From Dromaius novaehollandiae (lineage: Eukaryota > Chordata > Aves > Casuariiformes > Dromaiidae), in NCBI RefSeq assembly GCF_036370855.1, contig NC_088103.1:36931904-36995903 (forward strand): a stretch of DNA of 64,000 nucleotides, read 5' to 3'. A program made the position numbers and the translations under genes. Under the pieces are notes generated by a model. That model was not told the DNA's origin, did not search any database, and worked only from the letters and a program-made list of their open reading frames with translations. The stretch's first letter is position 1; the number at the start of each line of letters is the position of its first letter. Positions 1 to 15,760 of this stretch are shown one piece after another.

Positions 1-3000
1 AGGTGATGTAGAGCATTTACAGCCTGTGATGGCTATGGGGTTTAGCATACTGTAGTAAGCACAGCTGAGCCTAAAAGTGGTTTAGCTGGTAACATCACGT
101 ATCGCGCTACAGTAGATTAAAGTTCAGTTAATTAGATTCAGCAGTGATTAAAATACTTTGTGGATAATGGCCAAGATCAATAATAGTAGACCCCCAGTAT
201 ATAATTTTAGGGGGGGATTTACTTTAATAAATAGTTAATAGACTCTGCTTCAGAGTATCTGCTGCTGTTTGACATCTCTTAACAACTGTCCGTATTTCAT
301 TGCTTTCAAAGAAGGGCAGAAAGCTGTAGAGGAGCGGGGAGAGGGAAAGAGAGATGGATGCACAGGCACTGATTGCTCGGCGCTAGATCTGGATGAAGAT
401 GAAGGGGCAAAAGAAAATGCCAGTCACTGATGGACTTAATTTCTCTGTTGGGCCGATGCCCACCTATGCTGCTCTCATCACCTCATTGCAAAGCACAGGC
501 TGTTATCTTTGATCTTTTTTTTTTTTTTTTTTACTGGGTTGAAGAACTGTGTCACATTGGTGACTCCGAAGATCAAAGGGGCTAGAAAAGGATGAGCAGT
601 CATTTTGCTGAATGGTTAATAGTTCATTCTGGGGGAGGCACCTCAGTGTCGTTTCTTGTTATTGTGAGTGTGAGTATTCAGGGGGCTTTTTTGTTTGTTT
701 GTTTTGTTTTTTGGTTTTTTTTGCCATTCCTTTAAGCATCCTAGTTTTGGGAGTTATGTGATTACAAATGATCTCTGTTTTATTATTTTATTTTCTGTTT
801 TTCTAGCCTTCTAGTTCAAAGACAAAAGATTCAAGATATGCAACAAATGGGACCCAGTGGTTCAGGAGTTGTTGTGTGGGGAAGAAAATAGCCTCAGATA
901 TATCACTTCAGCTTCAGAATTGTAATGTTGCTTTAATCTCATTATTTGGGATCTGATTTAGGACTTCTGAGTGCAGTGATGGGATCCTGTTTAGCCCTCA
1001 GTACATTCGGCACTTACATTCTTGTCCCAAAGAGCTTCCAATCCAGTAGACTCTCAGGGAGTAGGATAGAAACAGAAATGCGGACAGACCGAAAGACGGA
1101 GGCTGGTGGTACCTCGTTGAGCAGACAGTCCAGCCATTGCGGTGCCGTACCAGCTTGGGTGAGCAGGGAGGTGGCAGAGACGCAGTGAGAGGTGGGAGCA
1201 CTCCTGCTCTCAGAAGTGCTCTGACATGAGAGCGGGACCCTGAGTCTTCCAAAAGTGTCCTCTTCACAGCTGTGTCTGTGGTGGTATGGCCTTGAATCCT
1301 CAAAGCTGAAGCTGTTTCAGGTGTCCACACGGATCAAGGTGTTTTAGGCTAACCCGTGCTCCTGCTGGACATGGCTTGTGGGGACAGGCTGAATGGCCTT
1401 TGGGAGATACGGCCTGAAGTCTGTTATCCCTCCGTATTGCCACCTGGGAGACAGCTGTTCTGCAAGAAAGCCAGATTGTTCAGCCAGATCCCTCGTGCCT
1501 CACCACAGGGATGTCTCCTCCGTCTATCTCTCCCTTCCCCTTCTGTCATTTTGGAAAGCCTTGGAGGAATTTTTATGCCTTCAAAATCACAATGAAATGA
1601 GGAGAGCCCTCCAGATATAAAACTGAATGTTACTGGGAGGCTCTTGGGAAAGGGAGACCCTGAAAGTCATGTGTCAGAGAAGGATGGGGTGAACACATCC
1701 CCCTCCAGACTGGAGTTGCAACTTAGAAAGACCCACGTTGGAACAGGCCAGCCATGGCAGCAGACGCCTTGGTGCAAGGTTTGTCAGTCTTGAAACCTGT
1801 TTGCCACGAGCCTGAAGATCTTCCAAAGTTCAAATCAGTGATGAGACTTCCCATCTAGAAGAGCTGGGGGTAGAAGCAGCCTCTGTGTGCCTGCAGGGGT
1901 TCACCTGGCCGTGTCCCCGCTCTGCTGCACGAGGCCAGCAGGGCTTGGGCTGGTACCTGGGGCAGCGCTTTGTAGGGGAGGAACGGTCTGTCCTCAGCGC
2001 TGCTGCCTCTCTCCCCAGACTGCTGATTCTTTTTGCGATTGACTGACGGGATCTGTGCTTGGGCTGCTCTTGCAGAAACTGTTTTTTGTGGGGGGAGAGA
2101 AGGGGAAAGGAAAGGAAGGAAATTGCTTTCAAATTTTTCTCCCTTAAAAAATGTGCCTCTGCTGGAAAGCATAGTGAAACCAGCCAAGAGAGCTGAAGGA
2201 CTTTCGTCTTGGTCATCTCTGTGGTCTGTCGGGCAGCCTCTACCAAGGTTTAGAAGGGAGAGTGTGGGCAGCGTATTTTAAGTTAAAATGTTTGCTTTAT
2301 CCTTAACTTAAGGCTTGTAGCTTCTGTTCCAGATGTGGAAAAGAGTTTGTGTGCCCCAAAACTTGTCTAATTTTTTTGACTATTTCAGTTGTTTTGTAAG
2401 ATACTTCCTTTCCCTGTGTATTTTGCCTTGTTTTTGTGACTGAGATGGTCAAACAGCATTGCTGTGGCAGTGTGCATTAATACGTTCATGTTGGTATTTG
2501 TATTTCATTTCCACCTAAGAACCTGGATCAGGCTGCTGTTTTCTTGGGCACTGTACAGCTAGTTATCTCCCCATTATGCAGCCTCTTACTGGTGAAAGGT
2601 GCATTGATTCACATAGCTTTGAAAAGCTGTTATTACCTGATTTTTCTTTTTAATTTTTGTTACTTTTAGTTAATCACTGGCTTCTTCATTTGTGGTTAGT
2701 TTTTTTGTCTGCCCATGCTTTGAGAATACAGTTGGGTGCATACTTATTTTTAATTTTTGCACACAGATCTGGTCTGGTTAAGATCAGGATGAATATTTTA
2801 CCAGTAGAATTTGTTTGTCTTTAAATTCCTATTTATAATACATTGTCAAATCTCTTTATTGTAGGTCCCAAATTTTCATTTCTTTGATTCTTTCAAATGA
2901 TAGGCTTAAAAAATGTAAATATCAAAGACTTTTTTTTCCCCCAATTTCTTTTTAATGGTACATTTTATTGGCATTTGCAATACAAATATTCCTATATGCC

Positions 3001-4415
3001 AGGGAGCCATCAATAGAAATCGACTGGAAACAGGCAAACGACCAAGTCTCTTGTTCAACTCGGAGTAAACACAAAAAATAAATAATCAGGAGAAGAATAT
3101 GTGGTTTAAAATCCAAAAGGGTTGTTTCGAATGATTTCATAACTGAAGCGGAGAATACTAACTTTTAACTGCATATTTTTAACCACATTTGCTTTTTAAG
3201 CCTGAGTCGCTCTCTGCCGTCATGTGGCATTTGGGTGAGCGTGTGTGTGAGCATGTTGGGTGCAGGCTGGCTCGAAGCCACCACAGCTTTATTGTCCGTG
3301 GCTCAAGGGCTCAGAGCAATTACATAACACTCTGCAGCAAGGAAAACACAGACTCTGTCCCCAGCACTTGACTGGCTTTCAATTCCCGATTCAGGTGCTT
3401 GGCAAAGCCTCCTCTTCCTTCACCGCAGCCCGAAGCGTTCGGTGAAGCGGGCTCGGGTACCTTCAGCCGACGGGCGGCTGCACTGCTGCAGAGGGGCTTG
3501 TGTTTGGGAGAGGGCTAGGGACCCGAGTAAGGAAAAAACATCAAGTCATATGATGGCTCTTGGAGATAAGTAAGCCTCTGACCTGTGAATTGCTTATAGA
3601 AGGAAACCGTATTTTCCATGCCCTGTGGTTTTTGAATGTGTTTCTCATTACTTTTATCTCAAAATCATTCCCGTCCAATGAATTATCGATGTGGGGTCAC
3701 TTGCATTTCTCCAGGAATTGCTTTCTTTAACCAGTGATCCCTGCTGAATTTTTTAAGCAATCTGTTAGCTCTGCAATCCAAACAAAGTTGACAGGTTCTA
3801 ATTTCAGGGTTAAATCAAACCCAACTCTTTGAAAAGGTGAGGAAGGAAGAGGAGGGCAGAGGGGAAGGATGATAATGTTCTTTTCCATGTCAGGATCTTC
3901 CTTCTGCTTGTTCTTCTTGTTTTTTTTTTTTTTTCCCCCTACCCCCTGCTTCTCTTTAAAATCAAGTAACTGATTCAGCCTCAGTGGGACTTAAGCATAT
4001 TCTTAATGTTAAGCGCATGCTTAAATCCATTGTTGAATTCAAGCCCTCTAGACCTGCAGGCCTAGTACAGAAATATCTGGGAAACACTTTTCGTTTCCCT
4101 CAGATGCTCTCTTCTTTCAACATACAAAAATTAGAATTCAGCATTTTGAAGTGCTGCTGGAGGCTGGCTGGCCATATCCTGCTGGGGGGAGACTCGCTCT
4201 TCTGAAGATGGGTGTGTGTGTGTGGGGAGGGGGGTGTTGCAGATGTTCAAGCCTCGATTCAGCAAAGTTTAGCAGCAGTGTATGACTACGGGATAGTGCT
4301 GAATCTGGTAAACCTGCTGCTTCAGAGCTAAGCATGCACGTGTGTTTTGCTCGCTTTTCAGCAGGGAATTTTCTTCTTGTCTTGGTTTCTATTGCTCCTG
4401 CCCATGGTAGAAGCT

Positions 4416-4442
4416 GGGGGGGGGGGGGGGGCAGGGGGGGGG
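4416..4442. repeat. G16-CA-G9 tract
   Basis: Sixteen G, CA, then nine G on the MXI1 sense strand within the intron; G-quadruplex-capable. Confidence 0.9.
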
Positions 4443-7400
4443 ACATGCTGGCAAAGAAGCTGCAGTCTCTCCGGGTGGGTTATACATTCAGGAATTTGTC
4501 TGTATCTGACCAAAACTGAGGAGATCTCTTCCTCGGCCTTGAGTGGCATTACCTGGCTCTGAGAGGTTAGTGCTGCAGGTTGCCTCGCTCCCCCATGCCA
4601 CACAGCAGCCGTGGTCTGCAGGAGGCACAGCTGGCTCAGAGGTCCTGGAGTGCGCTCCCGGAGCCGCCGGGCCCTGGGAGCACATGCCTGGGTCCCAGCC
4701 AGGGGACCTTCCCAGCCCTGGGCTGACCCTTGCAGTGGGGAGCTCTTCGGGCTCTGAAGGTAGGTGGGTTTCTAGCCCCTTTGTGACCAGCAGATACCAG
4801 GCTTGGGTTGCCCCCATGGGTCCCCGAGCTTTGTGCCAAGCTTGCTGTGGTGCAGAGTGGTGGACAGGTTGAATCCTACCCTTAGCCCTGAAAAAATACC
4901 CCCAGAGAAGTGGGGGAAGGAAATGGGGAATTTTTTTTTGGACCCAAACCTTTTCCTGCACTGCAGTTTTGATCGAGGCGAACAGGAGCCCAGTTGCTGC
5001 AGTGGGATTTGGATGTGTGTTTTACAGTGAGGCGACCAAAGCTATGAGCAAAAAGCAAGCATAAATATAGGCTCCCTCCCAGCACTTTATATAATCGGAG
5101 GGAATGATGTCATTGGGAGGCAGAGAGGAGAGCAGGCTGTGAAATTACAGCCCTCTGCAGCCAGTCAAAGCCAAGTGCAAGGAGGGGCCGCATGGAGCAA
5201 GGGCCAGGCTCACTGCGGTGCTACCGGCTTGGGACAGAGGGGCAAGGGGCTCAGGCAGGGAGGAGGATGATAGCGGGGAGGGAGGGGATAAATAATCCAA
5301 ATACAGTCCAACTGTCCAGCAGGCATGAACTAAAGGGAGGGAGAATGGTACATGCACAGCGTGCAGCAGCAGGGCTGCCATTTCACATGGTAGTACTCTT
5401 CTACATGCCAGCACCTGCAGCTTGTTGCATGTCAGCCGTCAGCGCTGTGGAGCTGCTGGGCTTGCCCTTCTCTTCTGCTTCCATCTCCTGGTGCTGGGTG
5501 TCCAGAGGCCAGCGTAACTCTTCCCACAGCAGCCCATGGCAGAGGGAAGAGGGGTTCCTTGCTGTGCTTGCCCTCACATCCCCGAGGAACTTGTGTCTAG
5601 GCTTTTCTTGGCCCCGCATCAGAGAAGAAGCAATGAAGGCCGAGAGCCCCTGTCATGGGCAGTCAGAGTTGCCGGGCTGGACAGAATATAAGGTTGCCCT
5701 CAGCTCTGCGTGGCAGAAAGGTGCCTGTTAGGCTCTGGTTTCCCTCAGCCCTTCAGGTGCTTCACTCCATTTCTGGCCACCCTGATGCTCCACATGGGCC
5801 TCTCAGCGGGAGCCTTGCCTCTCCCCAGGCTGAGCAGAAGCGGAGGCACTGGGCTGACCTCTTGGGAAAGAGGAGCTCTGCTCGTCGAAAGCGCTCTCTG
5901 CATCCTCTGTATGTGAGGCCAGTGCTTCAGCATATCCAGTACCTACCACGCGCTCAGCATAGCATGTGAGAGCCTGTTTTTCCTGAAGCTGCTTAGGCAA
6001 GAGAAGGGGCTCTGGCCTCTCCCATCTCCCCTGCAGCAAGTGTACAAAGCTTTGGCCTTGGCTAAGGCTGGAATTACCTTCTGTGTCGTCCTCTATCTTC
6101 CCTGGGATCAAGGCAGTGAGACGCGTCAACCCTTCGCACCAAGCCCAAGTTGTTTCTCTGTTATATAACAATATGGTCATTTAGACTTGTTTTTCCAGAT
6201 ATTGGCAGATGCGTCAAATATCGGCATAATCCAGTGGTTTACATGGAAAGCTGTCTGGCTCTGTCTGGAGCCTGCACAATGCTGGTATTTTCATTGAATA
6301 CAAGAGCCTGCAGCGTTGTCAAAGGCACATTGCAACAGAGCCCAGGTAAACAAGGGGAAAAGACATTCGCATCACGGCCTGACCCGTGGGATTACCGCTG
6401 CCTGGGTAGCGCTCCAGGACTTGATACGAAAGATTAATAGGTTTGTGATTCCTGTCTCTCTGGAAGAGTGTTTTAGCTCTGTTAAATTTCCTGTGATGTT
6501 TTTGAGCTCTGATAGAGTTTTATTTCTTTGTTTTACTTAAGCCACCCATCAGTGAGTCAGACCTGCATTTTGTTCTTTGGTTTAAGAACCCGTAACGGTC
6601 AGCTTGGGTCGCTGGACGTCAAAAGAGGTTAGAGACTGTGATCATGTCACATTTTAAAAGTAAAAAAGATGAAGCATTTGGGGAGGAACAAATAGATGGG
6701 CCTTGAGCACAGCGTTCTGTGCTGACCTAGGAGAGAGCTGGAGAAGGTGTTCGGTATGATCCTGTTAAAGGAAAGCAAGATGCTTACGTGCCGGGTCAGT
6801 CTGAAGGCTTGGTGGCTCTTGGCTAACCTGACAGCACTGGATCAGGGAGTTCCCAAGCAGCTCTGCCGATGTGGGGTCCTCCAAGAGCAGGAGGTGAGTA
6901 GGGCTGAAGGCATGGCAGCGCCCAGTCTGCACCAGCCTGCGCTGAGCTTAGGTCTGCTGAGGTTGACCTGCTGTTGCAAGCCCTGTACACATCCCTAGGC
7001 TGTGCAGGGGTTGGAGATATACATGGGCTTATGTTTGTGGTGGCAAGAAAACTCAGTGTGGATCAGCCCAGAGCTGCTGCAGTGCAAAGTGTGTGGAAAA
7101 TCCAACAGTTCTCCCAGTGGGGAGACGTTCCCTTTGGGACCACATGTGCTAGGGAAGTAACTTTCTGCCTGTGTTTCCAGGGTGCTCGTGAGGGCAGGCG
7201 TTTTAACTCTTATCCTGTCTCTGCCCTTGTCAGGGTCTGCAGCGTGTAGCTGCTTTCCTTGATCTGGAGCAGAAGGGGAAGTGTTTCAGTTGCTGTTTTA
7301 GTGTCTGTGACTTTATTACATGGCTGGATTTTTTCATGTAGCTTTCGGCAGCTTAGCATGGTTGTTCTCACCAAGTCTGTAATGACCTAGCTTTTGACAT

Positions 7401-8487
7401 GGCAGATCGCAGTGCCATCCTTTCAACCCTCGTACCCCTGTGGTTGCACCTTGTTGTCTTGGCAATCCAGTCTGCACTTGTTCCTGCCCGAAGCTGATCA
7501 CTGGTTCCAGGCATCGCTGTCTCTGCTGCAGTGCCTTCCCCTGTTCCTGTTGACCGTAAAACCGCCGATGCTGAGACTCAGCCCAAGGGTTAGGCTGTAA
7601 ATGCATTATGCATTTCTTTCTGCATTCAGGAGGGTGCTGTGAAACATCTGACACTGGTCAGATGTTGGTTCCTCAAACACTTTATTTTCTGCTGCACACA
7701 TGATGCAGTTGCCACCATGGATTGGGAGCTGCATCTTGCGCAACGGGGCAGGGGGGAGTCTGCAGCACCTACCTGTAGCTAATGCTATGTAGCAGGTCCC
7801 TTCTGAGCACAGAGCTTGGTGGATCACAGGTCAAGGAGCGCTTATGTGGAACCAGCCCTGCCCCTAAAACCCCAGATCTATGCACAGCATCTCTAACTCT
7901 ACTCAAGCTGCATTTTTAACTTGGGCTCATCCCATAGAGGGGATGAAGCGTGGCTAGTGCTTGTACTTGGGCTGTGAGAAGATAAATGTGGCTCTGTGCT
8001 GCTGCTCGATGACTGTGCAGTGGCAGCTCTGACTTGGTGAACGCTGCAGTGAAGACGAGCACCGAGTGACTTGCCAGTGGCCATTCAGGAAATCTGTGGC
8101 AAAGCGAAAAATTGGTTCTAAGACCCAGAATGTCCTTAACTGCAAGACCCTCCTCCTCCTCCTCTCTAGATGCTAGAAGTCAGTGTCCAGTTTCCCATGG
8201 AATGGCATGAACTGTAGTGCCGCTGCCAGCCAGCAGTGCTCTTGCATTGCTGTCGCTGCGGAGCCTCCTGAGGCACTGGGCACAGCCCCTGTAGGAGGTG
8301 CACACGGCTCCTGTCGAAGACTGGGAGAGAGCTGTCAGTTGAACATGGATCTGCAGGTAGCAAAGGAAGACCCCGTGTCAGCTGTATGGATTAAATGTCA
8401 GTGGAGTTGGGCTTAGAGTGAGCTGATGGAGGAAGAGATGAGACTGATGTGGTTGTTGGGGTTTTGGGATTGTTTTCTTTTTTTCAG

Positions 8488-8553
8488 TTTTTTTTTTTTT
8501 TGATTATGACACACACACACATGCCTCTCCCTCCCCCCTCCCCCCCCCCCCCC
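8488..8553. repeat. T14, (AC)6 and C14 cluster
   Basis: T14 at 8488-8501, (AC)6 at 8509-8520, then CT-rich sequence and C14 at 8540-8553: three simple repeats within 66 nt of MXI1 intron. Confidence 0.9.
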
Positions 8554-9927
8554 AGTTATTAACACTTAATGAAAACCACGTGTTCCTCAAGGCTCTTGTT
8601 GGTCATATGCAGCCCTATGGCTGCTCCAGACAGGATGATGGACCCTTTGTAAAGGGATTTATAATAGAAACGCTGAGGCGCTCACTGCTGCAGCACCACT
8701 AGTGAACACTGCTCTACACTGACAGTTCATCAGCAAAACCCCTGACCCTTCCACCCTTAATCATCCTTGCTTGTCACTGACATAATTGCCTGATTACAGA
8801 CTCCTCTCTTCCAGCCCTTTCAAACCGGGAGCAATAGTGAATTTGAAAAACAAGATGGAAATGAACTGTCCATGTGCCCCCCCCCCTTTTTTTTTCCTCC
8901 CCCTCTTTGCATTGAGATGGATCAGGCTAAGATTCAGTTTCTTTGTGCATGAGCAGGGGCTGGGATAGGCTTTAAGGACTCTCTTGCACCCGTGTTTCTT
9001 GCATATGAATGGTGGGGGGTGATGTCATTGTTACTGACTGAGATGACAAGTTTGGACATAAATCATTAATGTCTGGGAAAGAGAGAGGGAGGGGGGAAAA
9101 AAAGGCAACCCACACTTGATAGTTTTCCATAAATCTGCTGATTATTCCTGCGTGCGTGATAGAGACCAGGAGAAAGCAGGAACAGTTTTCCTGTGCGTGA
9201 GGATAATGTGTTTTGCCACTGCTGCCCGAACCATTTTCCCCAGGATGTGTTGCCATGTTCTGTAGAAATGACTCAGAGCACCAGCAGTGCTGTAGTACTT
9301 GAGATGTCTTTGTAGATGTGATCCAAGGTCAGAAGACTACCCAGGGCAAGGTCCTGCACTTTGCACCACCTGCAACATTTCATATCTGGGCCCAAGAAAG
9401 GAGCAGAGTCCAGTGCTCAGGAGCTGCTATCTCTCCAGCAGTGCTGATCAGCCCCTTTAATTGCCATTAAGGATCATCTGTCTGCTTTGGGCTAACTGTT
9501 TTGCTCACTGATCTTCTAATTTTTTCCTGTGGTTAGAAGACTTAGGAAAGAAACATTGCTTAGATCAGTTTGTAGCAAATGTCCCTGAACCACCAATGCA
9601 CAAGTGTGTGCAGGGTATTAGTCATTCAAAGCACTTTCACGTATGCTCTTCTCAACACAGCAGACAACAAATAACAGTGATGTGAAGCCAACGAGACTGT
9701 GTACCGTTTGCCTCTGTGCCTTGTCCTGCCCAAGGCTCATCCAGTTGAATCAGATTATCAGTTCAGAGGGCAAGGAAATAAACAGTGTCTGTCTAGAGGT
9801 CCGCAATAGTGCTGGTATTGGTGAGGCCCGGGTGTTTGCAGAGTAAACAGTTTAGCAGCAGTCTGTCCTGGTACCTGTGGGGAGTCCTGCGATGTGTGGG
9901 AAGGGAGGGAAGCAGAAAAGGAAATGA

Positions 9928-13306
<3,379 letters not shown>

Positions 13307-13422
13307 AACCAAGTGAGATGACAGTGCAGGGCGAATGATTTCACTGGGGTGATCAAGCTGGGTCCTAGATGCCAGTATCCTCTTTCAGAAATGACATGTT
13401 GACAGCTAGTCCCAGAGAGACT

Positions 13423-13430
13423 TGTAAATA
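13423..13430 (+). promoter_or_regulatory. Pumilio response element in MXI1 3'UTR
   Basis: TGTAAATA is a perfect match to the PUM consensus UGUANAUA. It shares TAAATA bases with the proximal AATAAA. Motif match only; binding is inferred. Confidence 0.4.
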
Positions 13431-13432
13431 AA
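13427..13432 (+). terminator. MXI1: Proximal poly(A) signal AATAAA of MXI1
   Basis: AATAAA lies 121 nt after the stop codon. Use of this signal would leave a very short 3'UTR without the two hairpins. The site overlaps a perfect Pumilio element (TGTAAATA). Confidence 0.45.
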
Positions 13433-14025
13433 GCCTTTTGGGTAAAGGAAGCCTCCACAGAAACCCAAATATGTGTTCATTTGGTCATGTTAACAATCCC
13501 AATTCCTGCTGGCAAAAAGTTAGACCAAACCCTAGTCCCTTCGAAGTCAGTGATGAGCTATCCATTTGTTTCTGTGGGACCTGGATTTAGACCTTAGTGA
13601 TGAAACACTTTGCTTTGACTTTATTTGTTTGAAAGAGGATACTAGAGACTCATCCCTCTCTTTCTGTCATGAGATCTGAGAAATGTCACAATTTCTTATA
13701 TTGCATTCAGATTGAACAACCTAGTTTAGGCCCTTCTGAAGAGCTTTTGTGGTCCTAAAAGGACCGTGTCCTACAGTTTATCACAATCCAACGCTGTTGT
13801 AATTTGCTAGGAAGTCTGTGAAGGCTTATGTAGCCTATGAATAATAACAATAATGACTATGGTCTCGTTCTGTGCCCAGAGGGAGAGGGGCAGCAAAGAA
13901 GTATGTTCAGGAGAGAACACCATTCAGCTCAGCTTTCTGTTGGACATCATTTAAAAAGGAAGTACCTCTGATGCGTGGCTAAAGCAAGGGGTACAAACTT
14001 GTAATCTACCAGCACATCGTGGGCT

Positions 14026-14090
14026 GTGTCACGGCTCGGGCTGTGACACCGACAGCAGATCTCCCGGTAGACGCCTGCTCATACGCAGGC
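14026..14090 (+). other. Two adjacent stem-loops in MXI1 3'UTR
   Basis: Stem 1 pairs GTGTCAC (14026-14032) with GTGACAC (14043-14049) around a 10-nt loop. Stem 2 pairs GCCTGC (14073-14078) with GCAGGC (14085-14090) around a TCATAC loop. Both stems are perfect and lie in a stretch that keeps several CpGs in an otherwise AT-rich UTR. Confidence 0.55.
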
Positions 14091-14924
14091 ACACAAACAA
14101 CTGAGGACAGAAAGAAACCAGCACATAAGAGAGTTGATATGCCAGAACGACAAGCCCAGATACTGAGCCACTATGACCTTTTTATTTGAAGAGATTTTTT
14201 GATAAAACATTTGTAAATGTGTTGGGAGGGAAAACACCCCAAGTCTGACATGTCTTTTTAGAGTTCGTCCATACGAAACCTTAGATGTCTTTTATATGAA
14301 TTAATGCCATGAAAAAATGTCTGTTTTGATGAAGCACTTGACCCAATGAAACGCAAAGATGCTTTTTGCCATGCACACAATGGATGAAGGCTGTGCTAGC
14401 TGGAAAAGGCCAGGTTTGGTGGGGGTTTCTTTGGTTTTCTTTTTAGAGTCATTCCCTTTGCTGATTTTCAGAGTTCCAGTCCAGTAGTTAACTTAGTTAA
14501 GCTCAGCACGTCTCTCATGTTAATGTAATGTTTTGACTGCACGTCCTGTTCCCAAGGGCCTTGTCATCTTACCTGTGCAGGTGCTGTTAAGAGCTATTGT
14601 ATCGAATGTTTGCTAATTTTGTGGGAGCCGAGCGTTCTAACCTGCACTTTGAGGGCTTTGCTTTTTTATTTTGTCTTTCTAATGGCCAGGATTCTTTTGT
14701 TTTCCAAGTTTTAAAAACCTTAATAGAGTCCTCACCCATGGCATTGTTTGAAACTTTGTATATCTTTAAGTAATTTAACTACCCCTCATTACTAAGGAAA
14801 AAAGAGGAAAAAATGCTTTATAAAATTCGTAACTTATTGCTGATCTGAATGGGTTGTTAATTTCAGTCCTGTAGATTTTTTTTTTATTGTTTTAGGTAGG
14901 GTTGGGCAAAAAGAGGTAAAATAA

Positions 14925-14941
14925 AATAAAAAAAAAATAAA
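14925..14941 (+). terminator. MXI1: Distal poly(A) signals of MXI1
   Basis: Two AATAAA hexamers, at 14925-14930 and 14936-14941, in an A-rich stretch, followed within 40 nt by GT-containing sequence. This is the best candidate for the main 3' end of MXI1. Confidence 0.65.
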
Positions 14942-15529
14942 GACAACTATATTTAGCAGTGCAGTGGAATTGTGTTTAAATGTTAGCATATGGTTCCCCA
15001 TTAAAGTAGCACTTTAACGCCATTAAACATTTCTGTATCTGAAATGAGTTGTGTTCTTCCATCTTGGTCATTCGTATCACTCTAGCCGGCACTTTGTTCT
15101 TCTTGTGCCTGGAAAAATGTGTTGCACTTTGATCCTGTGATGAGAAGATCCTGAGCGATTCTGGTGTAGATTTTTGTGTTGTGATAAATTGCCTATGTTT
15201 AAGTATTCTGATGTTGTTGAATCTCCCCTGCTGTTCTCCAAACTGTGTCATCCCCCATGAGAGACAACAGATACCATGGAGTAGAGGAATAATGTTTCCA
15301 TGGCTGTGATGAACTATTTCTGGTCTGTTTTGGGGTTTTTTTGTGTGTTGTGGGGGTTTTTTTATTTTATTTTTTTTTTATTAATTTGTTTCTTAAGCCT
15401 GGATCAGGTTGCTACTCTTCTCACTTGTGCGTATGTAATACAGTGGTGGAGTACATCTGTTCTCCTCCCTTCTGGGAGGTGACCTAGCAGGAATAGAAGT
15501 CTGCCACAGACTGTCTACAGATTGACCTC

Positions 15530-15760
15530 TCGCTCAACTAATAGAGCCTGAGGGCTCTGGAGGAAGAAACATCCTGGGTTTGATCCTTTCCAGCAAGGAG
15601 AGAGCCTGTGTGTATAGAGCTGTAGCTTGCTGCGCCCATTGTCAGTGACCACTGCCCTGGGTAAGAAGTCCAGATACTAGAGGAAGCTGTTGCAGGGAGA
15701 GAGATGAGCTTTGACCATAAGCCAGTTGCCTTACTGCCCACTAGCATCAGTGTTCCAGTA
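15530..15760 (+). repeat. tRNA-derived SINE relic (MIR-like)
   Basis: The 5' part looks like a tRNA: a D-arm-like GCTCAACTAATAGAGC (about 15532-15547), then a B-box-like GGGTTTGATCC about 40 nt later. About 120 nt further on, TGACCATAAGCCAGTTGCCTT resembles, with gaps, the MIR core (TGACCTTGGGCAAGTTACTT). Strongly diverged; the ends are approximate. Confidence 0.55.

Larger units (their letters stand above)
13307..14965 (+). other. MXI1: MXI1 3'UTR (end approximate)
   Basis: Sequence after the TAG stop up to the distal poly(A) signals; the length of about 1.65 kb is in keeping with long MXI1 3'UTRs. It contains a proximal AATAAA overlapping a Pumilio motif (13423-13432) and two GC-rich hairpins close together at 14026-14049 and 14073-14090. 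The last 250 nt are AT-rich. The cleavage site itself cannot be seen. Confidence 0.75.

Noticed and set aside
5192-5731. 179-codon open frame within the MXI1 intron
   Set aside because: No family resemblance, no splice logic with MXI1, no tidy start context, and it lies in moderately GC-rich intron.
6715-6760. GAGCTGGAGAAG (ELEK), considered as the missing short MXI1 exon (NELEKNR)
   Set aside because: The flanking codons do not give HNELEKNR and there is no AG/GT pair at the right spacing.
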